Source of the DNA: Dendrocalamus latiflorus
Taxonomy: Eukaryota > Streptophyta > Magnoliopsida > Poales > Poaceae
Direction: 5' to 3'
Assembly (NCBI GenBank): GCA_017311315.1
Contig: CM029609.1
Location: forward strand, 43,716,666-43,780,665
DNA length: 64,000 nt
Part shown: positions 11,151 through 20,936 of the stretch, piece after piece
How the letters are laid out: every line of letters begins with the position of its first letter
How positions within the stretch are numbered: the first letter of the stretch is position 1
Notes under the pieces: model-generated
What the model was told of the DNA's origin: nothing
The model's input: the letters and a program-made list of their open reading frames with translations, nothing else
Database searches by the model: none
Program-made: the position numbers and the translations under genes

Positions 11151-11336
11151 CTACCGATTCATCATGGCGTTCATGTTTTGCATCACGGTGTTCATCAACT
11201 GAGTCTGGGCTGCCATGAACTGACTCAAGGTTGGATCTAGTCCAGCCGGGTTTGCATGCTGCTCCGGAGTTGCTTGACTGCCCTCAGGATCCTGACTCAT
11301 CTGACCACGTCCTGCGGAGCTCCGGGTATCAACCAT
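11151..11336 (-). pseudogene. gag: gag N-terminal segment ended by in-frame TAG
   Basis: The likely gag start is the ATG at 11334-11336, giving MVDTRSSAGRGQMSQ; MVDTRSS-like starts are common in this group. The frame is open for 61 codons (ending MNAMMNR) and then meets TAG at 11151-11153. The following codons stay in the same frame and lead directly into the 1444-codon gag-pol frame, whose first ATG is only three codons beyond the stop. So the N-terminal part of Gag is separated from the rest by a single stop codon. A longer open frame upstream to 11447 exists but shows no conserved start. Confidence 0.7.
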
Positions 11337-11622
11337 CTGAAAAGAAAATTCACTTGCTTGAGAACTGGCTTCACAGGGCTTACTAGGTAAGAGGGAAGAG
11401 CAAAGATAAGTGGTAAGTTCGTCTAAGGGGGAATGTTCTAATGGCAAATCCTAAGCTAAACCATCACTTAGCCGAAAAGCTAACAAAAGAAACAGATAAA
11501 TCACTTCAATAAAAAGATTTGATATGACTGCAACATATTGCTTTTGAGGGCAAACTGCAGCTCACATCACACTCAAAGCAAACAAAAACCACTTCCTAAC
11601 CGACTCTATCCGATGCTACGGT

Positions 11623-12111
11623 CTACTCTTCCGGCTCCCACTCAGGTCCGGCGAGGTACGGTGTGCATTCTTCTTCTTCTTCTGCATCACTGTAGAACGT
11701 CCATCGGTTGCGGAACTGCATTGTAGGCGCTGCTGCTGGAATGACAAGTCGAAGGTACTCTCGGCGTTCATCTGCCATACGTTGCCTTTCCTCCGGGCTG
11801 GGTGGTGTAGGTGAAGGCGGGGGTGTTGGCGTCCGCGGAGTGTACTCCTCCGGTTCATACCTCCTCTTGTATTCCTGGATGAGCTTGGTCAAACTGATCT
11901 TGTACCGTCGACAGAGGTGGGTAACGGCCTTGCGTGCAGCTGCTTGTGCATTTGAACCCTTGAAGCTGTGATGTATAACGTGACCTCCAAGTTTGGTAGT
12001 GAAGTACAACCTGGTGAGGTGGTATCCTCTTACTTCATCGTCCATGGAACTGTATATTGGTGTCCTTTTGAAACCGAGACTTCGTACAGCACTCGAAGAA
12101 CTCTTTTCCAT
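11623..12111 (-). CDS. orf0-like protein upstream of gag
   Basis: This 162-codon frame begins MEKSSSSAVRSLGFKRTPIY and lies between the primer-binding site and gag, on the same strand as gag-pol. It has a mixed N-terminal part with YHLTRLYFTTKLGGHVIHH and a stretch AQAARKAVTHLCRRY, then a proline-rich linker (PRTPTPPPSPTPPSPEE, about residues 94-110) and an acidic C terminus rich in glutamate. I see no retroviral domain in it. An extra frame in front of gag has been described for several rice gypsy families and called orf0; I recall this from the literature and cannot check the match. It starts 237 bases inside the primer-binding site and ends about 290 bases before the gag start. The function is unknown; the frame is intact in a young copy, which argues that it was maintained. 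Confidence 0.7.
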   Translation of the reverse strand: MEKSSSSAVRSLGFKRTPIYSSMDDEVRGYHLTRLYFTTKLGGHVIHHSFKGSNAQAAARKAVTHLCRRYKISLTKLIQEYKRRYEPEEYTPRTPTPPPSPTPPSPEERQRMADERREYLRLVIPAAAPTMQFRNRWTFYSDAEEEEECTPYLAGPEWEPEE

Positions 12112-12347
12112 CCTCCTGACCTGCTATAGTTGCTTTGCGACATCTACAGCATGGCACACGATAAGAGTCAGTTTAAAATTTTCATTTTTGCAGAAATTTT
12201 AAGGGAGAAGCAAGAATCCCTAAGAATAAGGTGAGAGAGTAAAGAATTTGCTAGATATCAGGTTTAGTTGTTTTGTCTTTAGAAAATAGGTTTTTGAATT
12301 TTTGAGATAACGACTAAACTGACTAGGGTTTCGTCCTACAGTCGATA

Positions 12348-12361
12348 TGGCTCTGATACCA
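12348..12361 (-). other. Primer-binding site for initiator tRNA-Met
   Basis: The minus strand reads TGGTATCAGAGCCA, complementary to the last 14 bases of plant initiator tRNA-Met including its CCA end. Four bases (GAGA) separate it from the end of the 5' LTR. This fixes both the orientation and the inner LTR boundary. Confidence 0.92.
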
Positions 12362-12365
12362 TCTC
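12362..12365 (-). other. Spacer between LTR and primer-binding site
   Basis: Four bases, GAGA on the minus strand, lie between the 5' LTR end and the tRNA-Met match, a usual arrangement. The leader between the primer-binding site and orf0 (12112-12347) holds no other feature I can recognise. Confidence 0.6.
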
Positions 12366-15300
12366 TGTAGAGACCCGAATATGCAAATCCGGACTCTCCT
12401 GTGTATTCCGCACTAGTCCAGGATCACGCTAGTGCACACAGTATAAACAAAGATGAAATATCGAACATATCACGATTTACCAAGAAAATACTCAAATATT
12501 ATTAATAATTATCAGAGTGCGACCTTATGGCCAAGCTTACAATTAATAGCCTGAAAGGCTTAAAAGAAACTAGCAGCGGAAATCCAAAAGAAAGCGCAGC
12601 AGCCAATCGACACGCCCACAGGCTATCGAGTGGAGAACGAAGCCTAATCCGCGAAGACGTCGAAGTACTCTCCTTCTGGAACCTCCTGCTAGTGATACTC
12701 CTCCTCCTCAACTGAGCAACAGGGGCATAAAGCCGTGAGTATATTGGTACTCAGCAAGTTGTTTGTAACAAATGAATGCAATATAATATGCAGGGCTTAA
12801 CAATGGATGGCTGAAAGGTTAATTTTGCATAAAGCAACAATTTAAGGTAAATACAATAAATAGATTGAAAAGCAAACTTTATAAATGATAATAAATAAGT
12901 AACCAAAGGAATTGAGACCAACCACAAGTGAACTAGCCATTCACCTAAGGAATCCACCATGAACCAAGATCCATGAAATGAACCACCAGTGAACTAACCA
13001 TTCACTCTCCAACTTAACCCAACCAGGTTTTTATGAAAACTCTACCCCTCGTGTGAAATCACCGAGCATTGTCCATGACCGAGGACACGGCTATTCGAAT
13101 AGTTTTACACTCTGCAGAGGTTGCACAACTGTACCCACACGATGTGATAATCCTCACGTTAAAGATAATCACAACAAGGCTTTTACAGTGATCCATCTCA
13201 ACCCGATCCCACTCGCTAAGGTTTCGCTGTCGAGTAGGGTAACCCCCTAGTCGATAATTGCCCCCCCCCTTGCGCCACAACAACATCAGTGGTGAAACCA
13301 AAGTTGAGACTTCACAAATTATTATGCCAGGTCTATCCCATACTAGACATGTGGTTTGCACGATAAAACTCAGATCAATGGCGCACAAAGTTAAGTCCTT
13401 AAGAGTTACCCAGGCGAAACATCCACATCCCATGTGCCTCTCGCACCCCCTTTACTGCACGATCAATCGCCCAAGTGAAAACCAATTTTGTATAACCAAC
13501 ACCAATGACACTACCCATGCCATGGCAACAAGTTTTATAACTGTGGTTAACCACCACATTCAAGTATATCATTAAGTCAAGATTAATTAACCACATGTGA
13601 TGATAAACCCAACGTACTAGTGATAAGCATGGCTAAGCAATTAAACGCACAACCCATGTGACAACTAATATTGCATCACTAAGTAATTTCTCATTCTATG
13701 GTGACAATGGAATCAGGGCATTCAAATTATCAAGGAGAGAAATAACCAATTGGGACGATAACTACCAATACAAGGGTTTGAATAAAAGTAGCGATGCATG
13801 ATAATTTAAAACAAAATAATTAAATAATAGATTGCAAACTGGGTTCAACATGATCAAAGAATACGACTTGCCTTGGCCTTGCTCAGCTGAGGGCTCTTGA
13901 TCTTCAAATCCAACTTCCGCTCCCTCGAACACGCGATCTAACGAGAGAGAAAACGAGACGAAAAGACAAAATAAATTCAAATAAAATTCAAATGAACTCC
14001 AAAAACTTTCAAACCTGAACCAAAAGGTAGAGCTCAATTTTAGATGAATTTAGGAAAAAGAATGGGGTCAATCGGAGCTAGGACGAGGGAGAACGGGCTC
14101 TTGGAAAATTGGATCTAAAGAAAATCGGGGAAATTGGAAAAAGGCACTGTGCTGTGGACCGGGCGCACGAGGAGCTAGGTCCACGGTGGACGCGGCGCAC
14201 GGAACAGTGCGGCTGACTGGGCTGCTTGCGCAAGCGGCTGGGCTGACGTGGCGACCACGTGGCAAGACACGTGTGCGCCCGAGCTGACGTGGCATGCTGA
14301 CTGGGTAGGGTGACGTGGCACAAAGGCGCACGGGTCTACGGGCTCGGCTGACAGATGGGCCCGGCATGTCAGTGACTCGGCGCACGGTGGACTCGATCCA
14401 CGGGAAGGCGAAGCGGCGGGTGCGGCTGGCGTCAGCGCTGACGTGCGTGTGCACGGGGCGCGAGGCGTCGCTGGCGCGGTCGCGGTTCCGCTGGCGGCGC
14501 GGGGCGCGGCCGGTGGGGTGCGGCGGCGGGTCTGGCCAACGGCGGGGTGCGGCGGCGGGTCTGGCCGACGGTGGGGTCCGGGACGGGCGACGGGACGGCG
14601 GCGACTCACCGGCGACGAACCGGCGGCGGACGGCGGAGCACAGCTGCGCTCACAGGCGACGTCGGCGAACGGCGGCGCACGAGCGTAGGCGGCGGAGAGC
14701 GGCGGCGGAGGCGGCGGCTCGGGACGAGGAAGTCGAGGGGAGTCGGGTGCCCTTTTATACCCGGGAGGCGGAGAGTCCTGGCGGCGCGAACGTCGAGTCC
14801 GGCGCGGAGACGGCGGCGGAAAAACGGAAGGCGGCGCGGAGTCCCGATCGGCGACGAGGACGGAGAGTCCGGGTCGGAGACGGCTCTGACAGGTGGGCCC
14901 CACCTGTCAGCGGCTCGGACGAAGGCGCGGCCGAGATGGCGCGCGGGCGTGAGCGAGCGGCCGAGATGGCGACACGCGTCGTTCATCGGCAGGGGCAAGG
15001 CGGGCGCGGGCGCGGTCGGATCGGCGACGCGTGGTGCGGGCGGAGGGGTGCGGGTGAGGCCTGCTGGGCTGGGCCGGCTGGTGGGTTTCGGCCCACTGGC
15101 CGGTTGGGATTTTCTTTTCTTTTTCTTTTTCAGAAATTCAAATAAATTCATTTGAGCTCTAGAAAATAGCAAATAAATCCAGAAAAATCCAGGAAAATTC
15201 CAATAAATTCCTTGAGACACAAAGAACTCAAATAAAATAGTTTTGGCAAATGTTCATGTTCAGATTAATCATATTAAATCCTTTTTATTCATAAAAATTC

Positions 15301-15389
15301 CATTTAAGCTTTAATTAATTCCAGGAAAATTCAAATGGTGAATTTTATTTTAAAAGCTTCAAAAAGACTCTGAAAATCAGGATGTTACA
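12366..15389 (-). repeat. 5' LTR of inner gypsy element
   Basis: This 3024 bp LTR is nearly identical to 3774-6795, starting TGTAACATCC (minus strand, 15389) and ending CTCTACA (12366). It supplies the promoter for the element. Differences seen from the 3' LTR are single bases near 12474, 12488, 12760, 13691, 14144 and 15115 and a longer C-run at 13261. Confidence 0.95.
14751..14759 (-). promoter_or_regulatory. TATA box of the 5' LTR
   Basis: TATAAAAGG is read on the minus strand, set between CCGGG and GCACCC in a GC-rich block. It lies about 630 bp into the LTR, so transcription should start near 14,725 and leave a long R-U5 leader of over 2 kb. The same box is at 6157-6165 in the 3' LTR and a matching one at 15736-15744 in the outer LTR. 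Confidence 0.75.
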
Positions 15390-15394
15390 ACGCA

Positions 15395-16724
15395 CGAGTA
15401 TGTAGGAGGCAGTGGGAAGCTCACCGTGCGGTTTACTGGACCGGAGGAGGTCCGGGGTCGGCTGGCGGCGTGAGGCGGGATCGGGCGGCGGAGGCGCACG
15501 GCGCCGGCGATGAAGAGGTGGGGGAGGGCCCGGGCGACGGTGGGGGAGAGTTGTAGGAGCCGCGGTGGAGCTCCTGGGTGGCGGAATCGACCGGAGACGG
15601 CTTCAATCGGCGGGTCGTCGGTTTGCCGGAGTTGGGAGAGATGCGGCGACCGACACACTTCTGAGGCTCTAGAGGCCAATCCCTTGAGAGGGGAGGAGGA
15701 GAGGGATGAGACGAGGTAGATGAGAACGCGTTTCCCCTTTTATAAGCGCTGTGCCAACCGAGCAACGCACGCGGCTTCGTGGCTGACGGAGTCGTGCGAC
15801 CGGCCGTGCGGCAGGGCAGGCGGCGCGACGTGGGCGCGGGGCTCGGCGCGTGCAAGGCGACGGGAGCGGGTCGGCGCGGTGGGAGGCAAGGGCGGTGGGG
15901 GAGGCTAGGCGACATGCGCGCGCAAGCAGGGCGACGTGCGCACAGGAGCGGCGGTCGGAAATCAGAGAAGCAACGAGTGGGGGAGGAGGGAGAAAGAGGC
16001 AGGCGGAGGAAAAAGAGAGAGGAGGAGCGGCGGGGCCGGCTGCCAGTGGGGGAAAGGCGCGGGGAAAGCGGGCCCACGCGGCAGTGAGGGGAGAGCTGGC
16101 GCAGGAGGGGGGGCAGATTGGCCCGCGCGGGGGTGGACGTTGGGCCGAGCCAATCGGCCGGCCTGGCTCCATTATTTTCTTTTTGTTTATTTATTGTTGA
16201 TGTATTGCATGTTTATACATAGGTATATACAGGTATATGTATGCACATATACATTTATTTTATTTATTTATATATATTGATTTGCACATTAATTTTGTAT
16301 ATATGTATATATTTATGTATAATTTCTTATATTGCTAAACTCTTCCTCGCATAATTTGTATATGCACATATATGTGTATATATATATATATGCATATGTG
16401 TTTGTATTTTTATTCATTCAATTTTTATTGCTATTTATGTCATTATTTCCAAAATGGGACTTTGTATTTTAACTCAAGTTTCTCTCTTCTTATACTGGAT
16501 CATCTTTTCAGATACGCTTTTATAATTTCAGTTTTCTATTATTTGCATATTTCCTTTTTGGCATTACTAATGTTTGTCTCTATCTGTTATGAATTTATTC
16601 AACTTTTGAAATCACAACCAAAATCGGGAAAACACCATGAAATCCAAATTCCAATAGAATATACTACCAAAAATAATTCAAAAAAAATTCATGTTTTCAA
16701 ATTAAAATTTTTCAGGATGTTACA
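15395..16724 (-). mobile_element. Outer gypsy solo LTR, right part (promoter end)
   Basis: This is the remaining 1330 bp of the LTR that starts at 307. It ends GGATGTTACA at 16724, next to the target duplication ACCAC (16725-16729). It holds a GC-rich block (15410-16150) with a minus-strand TATAAAAGG at 15736-15744, then an AT-rich block with TA/TG runs (16180-16420). Read on the minus strand it begins TGTAACATCCTG, as the inner LTR does. The inner element therefore entered about 350 bp downstream of this LTR's TATA box. Confidence 0.85.
15736..15744 (-). promoter_or_regulatory. TATA box of outer solo LTR
   Basis: TATAAAAGG is read on the minus strand, preceded by GCGCT and followed by GGAAACGCG. 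The position relative to the LTR start is comparable to that of the inner LTR box. Confidence 0.6.
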
Positions 16725-16729
16725 ACCAC

Positions 16730-17583
16730 ATAAATCCAACAATACGTAGCTACCTGTGCTTTCTGGGTCATCCAGTTATTGACAAGTGCAACCCACTGAT
16801 CATCAATTACACCGGCTGGAACATTGTTGCAATTAGCTTCCATGCTCTTGTGTACATCAAAATAAATTGATTTTAGATTTGACTTGTGCTGCCTCCATCT
16901 CTCTCCAATGGTTCGCAGTATCCATTTTTCCATGCGAGAAGGGTAAAGGAATCTCATCTGCACACCAATAGCAGAAGGCATATGGTTAAAACTATAAGTT
17001 AGATATTAAAATTTAGCGAACAATATTATAGAATGACCACCAGAATTGCATACCTTTACTTGCTTAAGTATATCCTTCTTATTTTTTTCTTCGTTGGTGT
17101 TTCTTTCTTTCCTATTAGAAGTCTCCAGTCCTTGTAGCTCAAGTTACACAAGCACCCATTCCTAGCCACCATGCCAAGAAATTTTCCTAGAAATCCAGCT
17201 TCTACTCCAATTGGCTGATCAAGTTCATTACATGCAACCACAATTCTATGACCTCTAGGAAGGTTCCAATGTCTTTCAGTTTGGTCCTCCCACGCTTTAC
17301 TCTACCTTCAGTTTCATCTATCCAATGGTACATTGCAAAAAGTAAATATTCACTGATAGAAAAATTGCAGGAAATCAGTTTATGTTAATTAAGATATTGT
17401 AGGTTATGAGTTACCTTGGACATTAACCTCAGTACGATCATCACTGTCAATTTGGTCTCCTCCAGTACTAGTATGAACTTCAGATGCTGCAACATTTTGT
17501 TGAGGGCTCTCTTGCCTAATATCTTGCTCTAACATATATTCATCATTACTTTGAATTGTGCGCTTTCTTGTAGACCTCACCAT
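16730..17583 (-). pseudogene. CACTA tnpA-like gene, first three exons
   Basis: Exon 1 (17415-17583) starts MVRSTRKRTIQSNDEYMLEQ, a common start for Transposase_24 proteins. Exon 2 (17054-17317) encodes RVKRGRTKLKD, then NLPRGHRIVV and QPIGVEAGFLGKFLGMVARN, the usual first half of the domain. Exon 3 (16754-16957) encodes MRFLYPSRMEKWILRTIGER, then the WRQHKSNLKS part. Splice signals GT and AG are visible at each junction. Exon 2 changes frame near 17268 (after KLKDI) and again before its end, so no single frame spans it. The next exon is at 135-227, beyond the 16.4 kb insertion. The gene lies downstream of tnpD in the same direction, the usual CACTA order. Confidence 0.75.
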
Positions 17584-18430
17584 GTCGACTGCACAACATC
17601 ATCAAGGATAGTAAAATTTGACATATGAATTGATTACATGTGTATAAACATGAAATTTGTGAAAGTCTGTTTATAAGTTCTTCTACTCTCTACTCTACTG
17701 GATGGTTGTATTACTGATGAATGAAACATAAAAGTGAAAATAATTAGTGATTTGTCCTCATTTTGTATGGAATTGCTTTATCTGGAAGGATTTGAGCTTG
17801 CAAATAGTGTCTCATCAGTAATAGTGTGAATCAAACGATCAATTCAATTTCCGCTAGATGCCTAAAGTCTCCATCAGAATTGATTCCTATACACCGTAAA
17901 GATCAGCACACCCCGCAAATAAAAATGGTCTCCCCAAGCGACAAATTTCGCAGAAAAGCATTCTTAGATGCACTTGAGAAAATAAAATTTACACATATTC
18001 ATCTTCCAACACCAAAGCTTAATTATGTTACAACTTTCAATTGCCTCCAGTCTCCCTATAGTTTGTCTCTCAAATTAAGTACAGTTTCACATCTAATTAG
18101 CCAGCAACATCACACTAACACTAAATAAAAGAGCAAAGGAATAAAGAAGCATATAAAGGTTGGGGGGTGCCAGGCCCCCCCTCTCTCCGCCACTGCAGTT
18201 CAACCATATTTAATATAACGTACAACTTAGCCAATTGCAGTTGATGACTTCATCTATTCCCTACTGATCAGGTTCGAGCAAAGATACTGAACAAAGAAGT
18301 AAAACAACCTTTATCCCTTATCCATTTCTTATTTCAATTTCGATTTCCAAGAAATTTAGACCACAGACTAGGAATACTAGACTGGTTGATGGGTCATGGA
18401 ATAAAAAAAATCTCTGTACTTATAACAAAT
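17584..18430. other. AT-rich stretch upstream of tnpA exon 1
   Basis: This holds the presumed 5' untranslated region and intron sequence of the tnpA-like gene. A fragment near 18,160-18,195 (GGGGGGTGCCAGGCCCCCCC followed by CTCTCTCCGCCACTG) resembles the end of hAT-type repeats, but no matching start was found. No coding region is supported. Confidence 0.4.
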
Positions 18431-18479
18431 ACTCATGATTCAGTGGGAAAATACCAGAAAAATGAACCAAACCTAATCG

Positions 18480-18760
18480 ATTGATGTATGCGAGGACGAT
18501 CCGTGGCGCCGCCCTGTTGGTCCGGCGATGGGGGAGATGTGGAGTTGTGCAATGGGGGTTTTAGGAAGTCCTGCCGTGGCGTCGCCCGTCCGGCTGCGGC
18601 GTTGCTCCGATGGTTTCCTACCTCCGTCGCTCTGTTATGGATCCCGCTCCACAGCAGCCAGCAGGGCAGATGCAGTGATGGGAACCCACAATCTGTGAGA
18701 TGTGGAGCCATTGCGTGGAATAAGGAGCTGATGGGATTCAGTTAGCAAAATGGTGAAATA
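18480..18760 (-). promoter_or_regulatory. GC-rich block, probable 5' region of tnpA-like gene
   Basis: A 280 bp GC-rich island sits upstream of the tnpA-like gene in otherwise AT-rich DNA, much as another GC-rich block (25110-25440) sits upstream of tnpD. Neither island shows conserved coding content, so both may be first exons or promoter regions. This is inferred from position only. Confidence 0.35.
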
Positions 18761-19139
18761 CTATTTTTGTTACACAGCTCCTCTTTAATCTCTATGGAAG
18801 GTGGGGTCACTGTTAGGCACCCCAACTATTACTGCGGCTTGCAATTTGTGGCAGCCAAAAAATGGAGAGAAGCAGATTGCGTGAGAAAAAAAATGGAGGG
18901 AAGCCAAAGAAACTGAGGTAAAGAAAGGCGGGAGTTAAAAGGGCAAAAAAAAAGAATATGATGATATTATATTACTATTATACCTTGCATTAGAATTGAA
19001 GCGAGTCATCAACTAATTAAAGTAATAGAAAATTAAGGGATTTATTGGTCAGTCCAAATATAGTTTTTTAGATGGACTATTTAAGGACATCTCCTATAGT
19101 TCCCCTATCTAACCTTTTAGAGTCAAAATTATGGTTTCC

Positions 19140-19205
19140 TACCTCCGTCCCATAAAGTAAGTGCTTATATGATTCAAAATCTATCCCACAAAGGAAAAAT
19201 ATTCT
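19140..19205. mobile_element. Stowaway-like MITE end fragment
   Basis: TACCTCCGTCCCATAAAGTA at 19140 matches the well-known Stowaway terminal sequence CTCCCTCCGTCCCATAA. The opposite end was not found within 400 bp, so it is a truncated copy. Confidence 0.4.
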
Positions 19206-19290
19206 AGCTTAGCTTTTCAGATGGATTTATTGGTTTATTAGGATGAAGCTTAGCTTCTCACCTCGCCGGCCGATTTCCCTGATTTACAGT

Positions 19291-20090
19291 AGGTAGTGAG
19301 TACACCGTTTGGCTGTATCAACATATACAAGCGAGCAGTCGCTCTCCGAATGAGCTGAAAATTTCACGCTGGACTCCCACCTGCACTGCTGACACGCCAT
19401 TGCAATTCGCCGCCATAGTTAATTCTGTACTGCGCATGAGAAATCATGGAAGGTAGTGAGTACACCGTTTGGCTGTATCAACATATACAAGCGAGCAGTT
19501 GTTCTCCGAATGAGCTGAAAATTTCACGCTGGACTCCCACCTACACCGCTGACACGCCATTGCAATTCGCCGCTATAGTTCATTCTGTACTGTGCATGAG
19601 AAATCATGGCAGGTAGTGAGTACACTGTTTGGCTGTATCAACATATACAAGCGAGCAGTCGTTCTCCGAATGAGCTGAAAATTTCACGCTGGACTCCCAC
19701 CTGCACCGCTGACACGCGATTGCAATTCGCTGCCATAGTTCATTCTGTACTGCGCATGAGAAATCATGGAAGGTAGTGAGTACACCGTTTGGCTGTATCA
19801 ACATATACAAGCGAGCAGTCGTTCTCCGAATGAGCTGAAAATTTCACGCTGGACTCCCACCTGCACTGCTGACACGCCATTGCAATTCGCCGCCATAGTT
19901 CATTCTGTACTTCGCATGAGAAATCATGGAAGGTAGTGAGTACACCGTTTGGCTATGTGAGCCTGTGCAAGTGAGCAATCCTACTCTAAATGAGCTGAAA
20001 ATTTCACGTGTGACTCCCATCGGTATTGCTGGCATGCCATTGAAATTCGCCGCCGTATCCAATCCTACGTCGAGAAAATCGGGCGACCCC
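19291..20090. repeat. 160-bp tandem repeat array, five units
   Basis: Units start at 19291, 19451, 19611, 19771 and 19931 with an exact spacing of 160 bp. Each begins GGTAGTGAGTACACCGTTTG and includes GAATGAGCTGAAAATTTCAC and a GCCGCCATAG segment. The first four are almost identical; the fifth is clearly diverged after its first 30 bases. The array lies between tnpD and tnpA. Short open frames in it are shadows. Confidence 0.95.
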
Positions 20091-20392
20091 GTATCATCTT
20101 GGTTTCAGAGCACGGTTTCCTTGGTAGGATTACTTATCCTTATATTAGATTGAATTTTATTTTTTGTTCTTTATTCCCATAGTCCATAAAATAAAAAATT
20201 CAAACCCTAGTTTTTGCATCTGTTATTTTTGTGCTCGTCTGTGCAATCTCTAATTAACAGAGCCTCTAAAAACGTCTTTTGTCCATCTTTATTAATTGTT
20301 TCGGTGCTAATGCTACATAGTAATTCTTTATTCAAATGTTTTTGTTGCGAGACATTTCAGTTAATGATCGAAAATCAGCAAGATGCCTTTAG

Positions 20393-20478
20393 TTAGTCTA
20401 GTGGAAAGAGGTATTTAATTTTCTTATGAGATCATATGTTCGATCCACAGACCACACACTGCTGCAAAGTTTTTTTTT
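20393..20478 (+). mobile_element. Possible tRNA-derived SINE
   Basis: TAGTCTAGTGGAAAGAGG (20396 on) resembles an RNA polymerase III A box, and TTCGATCC (about 20440) a B box lacking one base. A run of nine T follows at 20470, and rice p-SINE1-type elements end in T-runs. The element is short and degenerate. Confidence 0.35.
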
Positions 20479-20936
20479 GTCTGTGGTAATATTTCCCTAA
20501 GGTGGCGTCCTTCTAGCAAATGACGTATTGAATTTTTGTAGCAACTTAAAATTATATAACTTTTTAAAAAACTTCACATCAAATGTGTATCGCTTGTTTT
20601 TCTGATTTGGCAACACCCAATGCGTGCACAATATGTCAATATCGTAGGAAAGCTTAGTATGCTCCAAGTCCAAACCAGTTGTAACACACTGAACATCATG
20701 TTTATCAAAGGTTTCTATACACACGCTCTAGATCATATCACAAACAAAATCCAAAGAAGAATGACAACTTGACAAACTGATGGAGAAGCTCATGCAATGG
20801 AACGATGTCGTTGGTTTACAAGATAGGGCCTACATAATACAAAAAGTTAAAAAAACATGTCAGATCCTAAATAGTCTTAGTAGAACTGTACAATATTGAA
20901 TGAAGGCAAACATATCTCACCATTAATTTTGGTGAA

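Larger units (their letters stand above)
3774..15389 (-). mobile_element. Complete Ty3/gypsy chromovirus-like (Tekay/Del type) LTR retrotransposon
   Basis: This 11.6 kb element is bounded by two LTRs (3774-6795 and 12366-15389) and by a perfect 5 bp target duplication, ACGCA at 3769-3773 and 15390-15394. All coding capacity is on the minus strand, so the 5' LTR is the higher-numbered one. It has a 14-nt match to initiator tRNA-Met as primer-binding site, a polypurine tract next to the 3' LTR, an orf0-like frame, and a 1444-codon gag-pol frame ending in a chromodomain. The domain order protease, RT, RNase H, integrase, chromodomain, together with 3 kb LTRs, fits the Tekay/Del branch of chromoviruses, to which the rice RIRE3 and RIRE8 families are usually assigned; the family name itself is not proven here. 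It is inserted in the transcribed part of an older related LTR. Confidence 0.95.

Noticed and set aside
15377..16280. Overlapping GC-rich frames of 60-214 codons in the outer LTR
   Set aside because: Same composition effect as in the inner LTR; no domain and they span a TATA box.
19291..20090. CRISPR-like regular repeat
   Set aside because: The 160 bp units are contiguous with no unique spacers; this is a plant tandem repeat.
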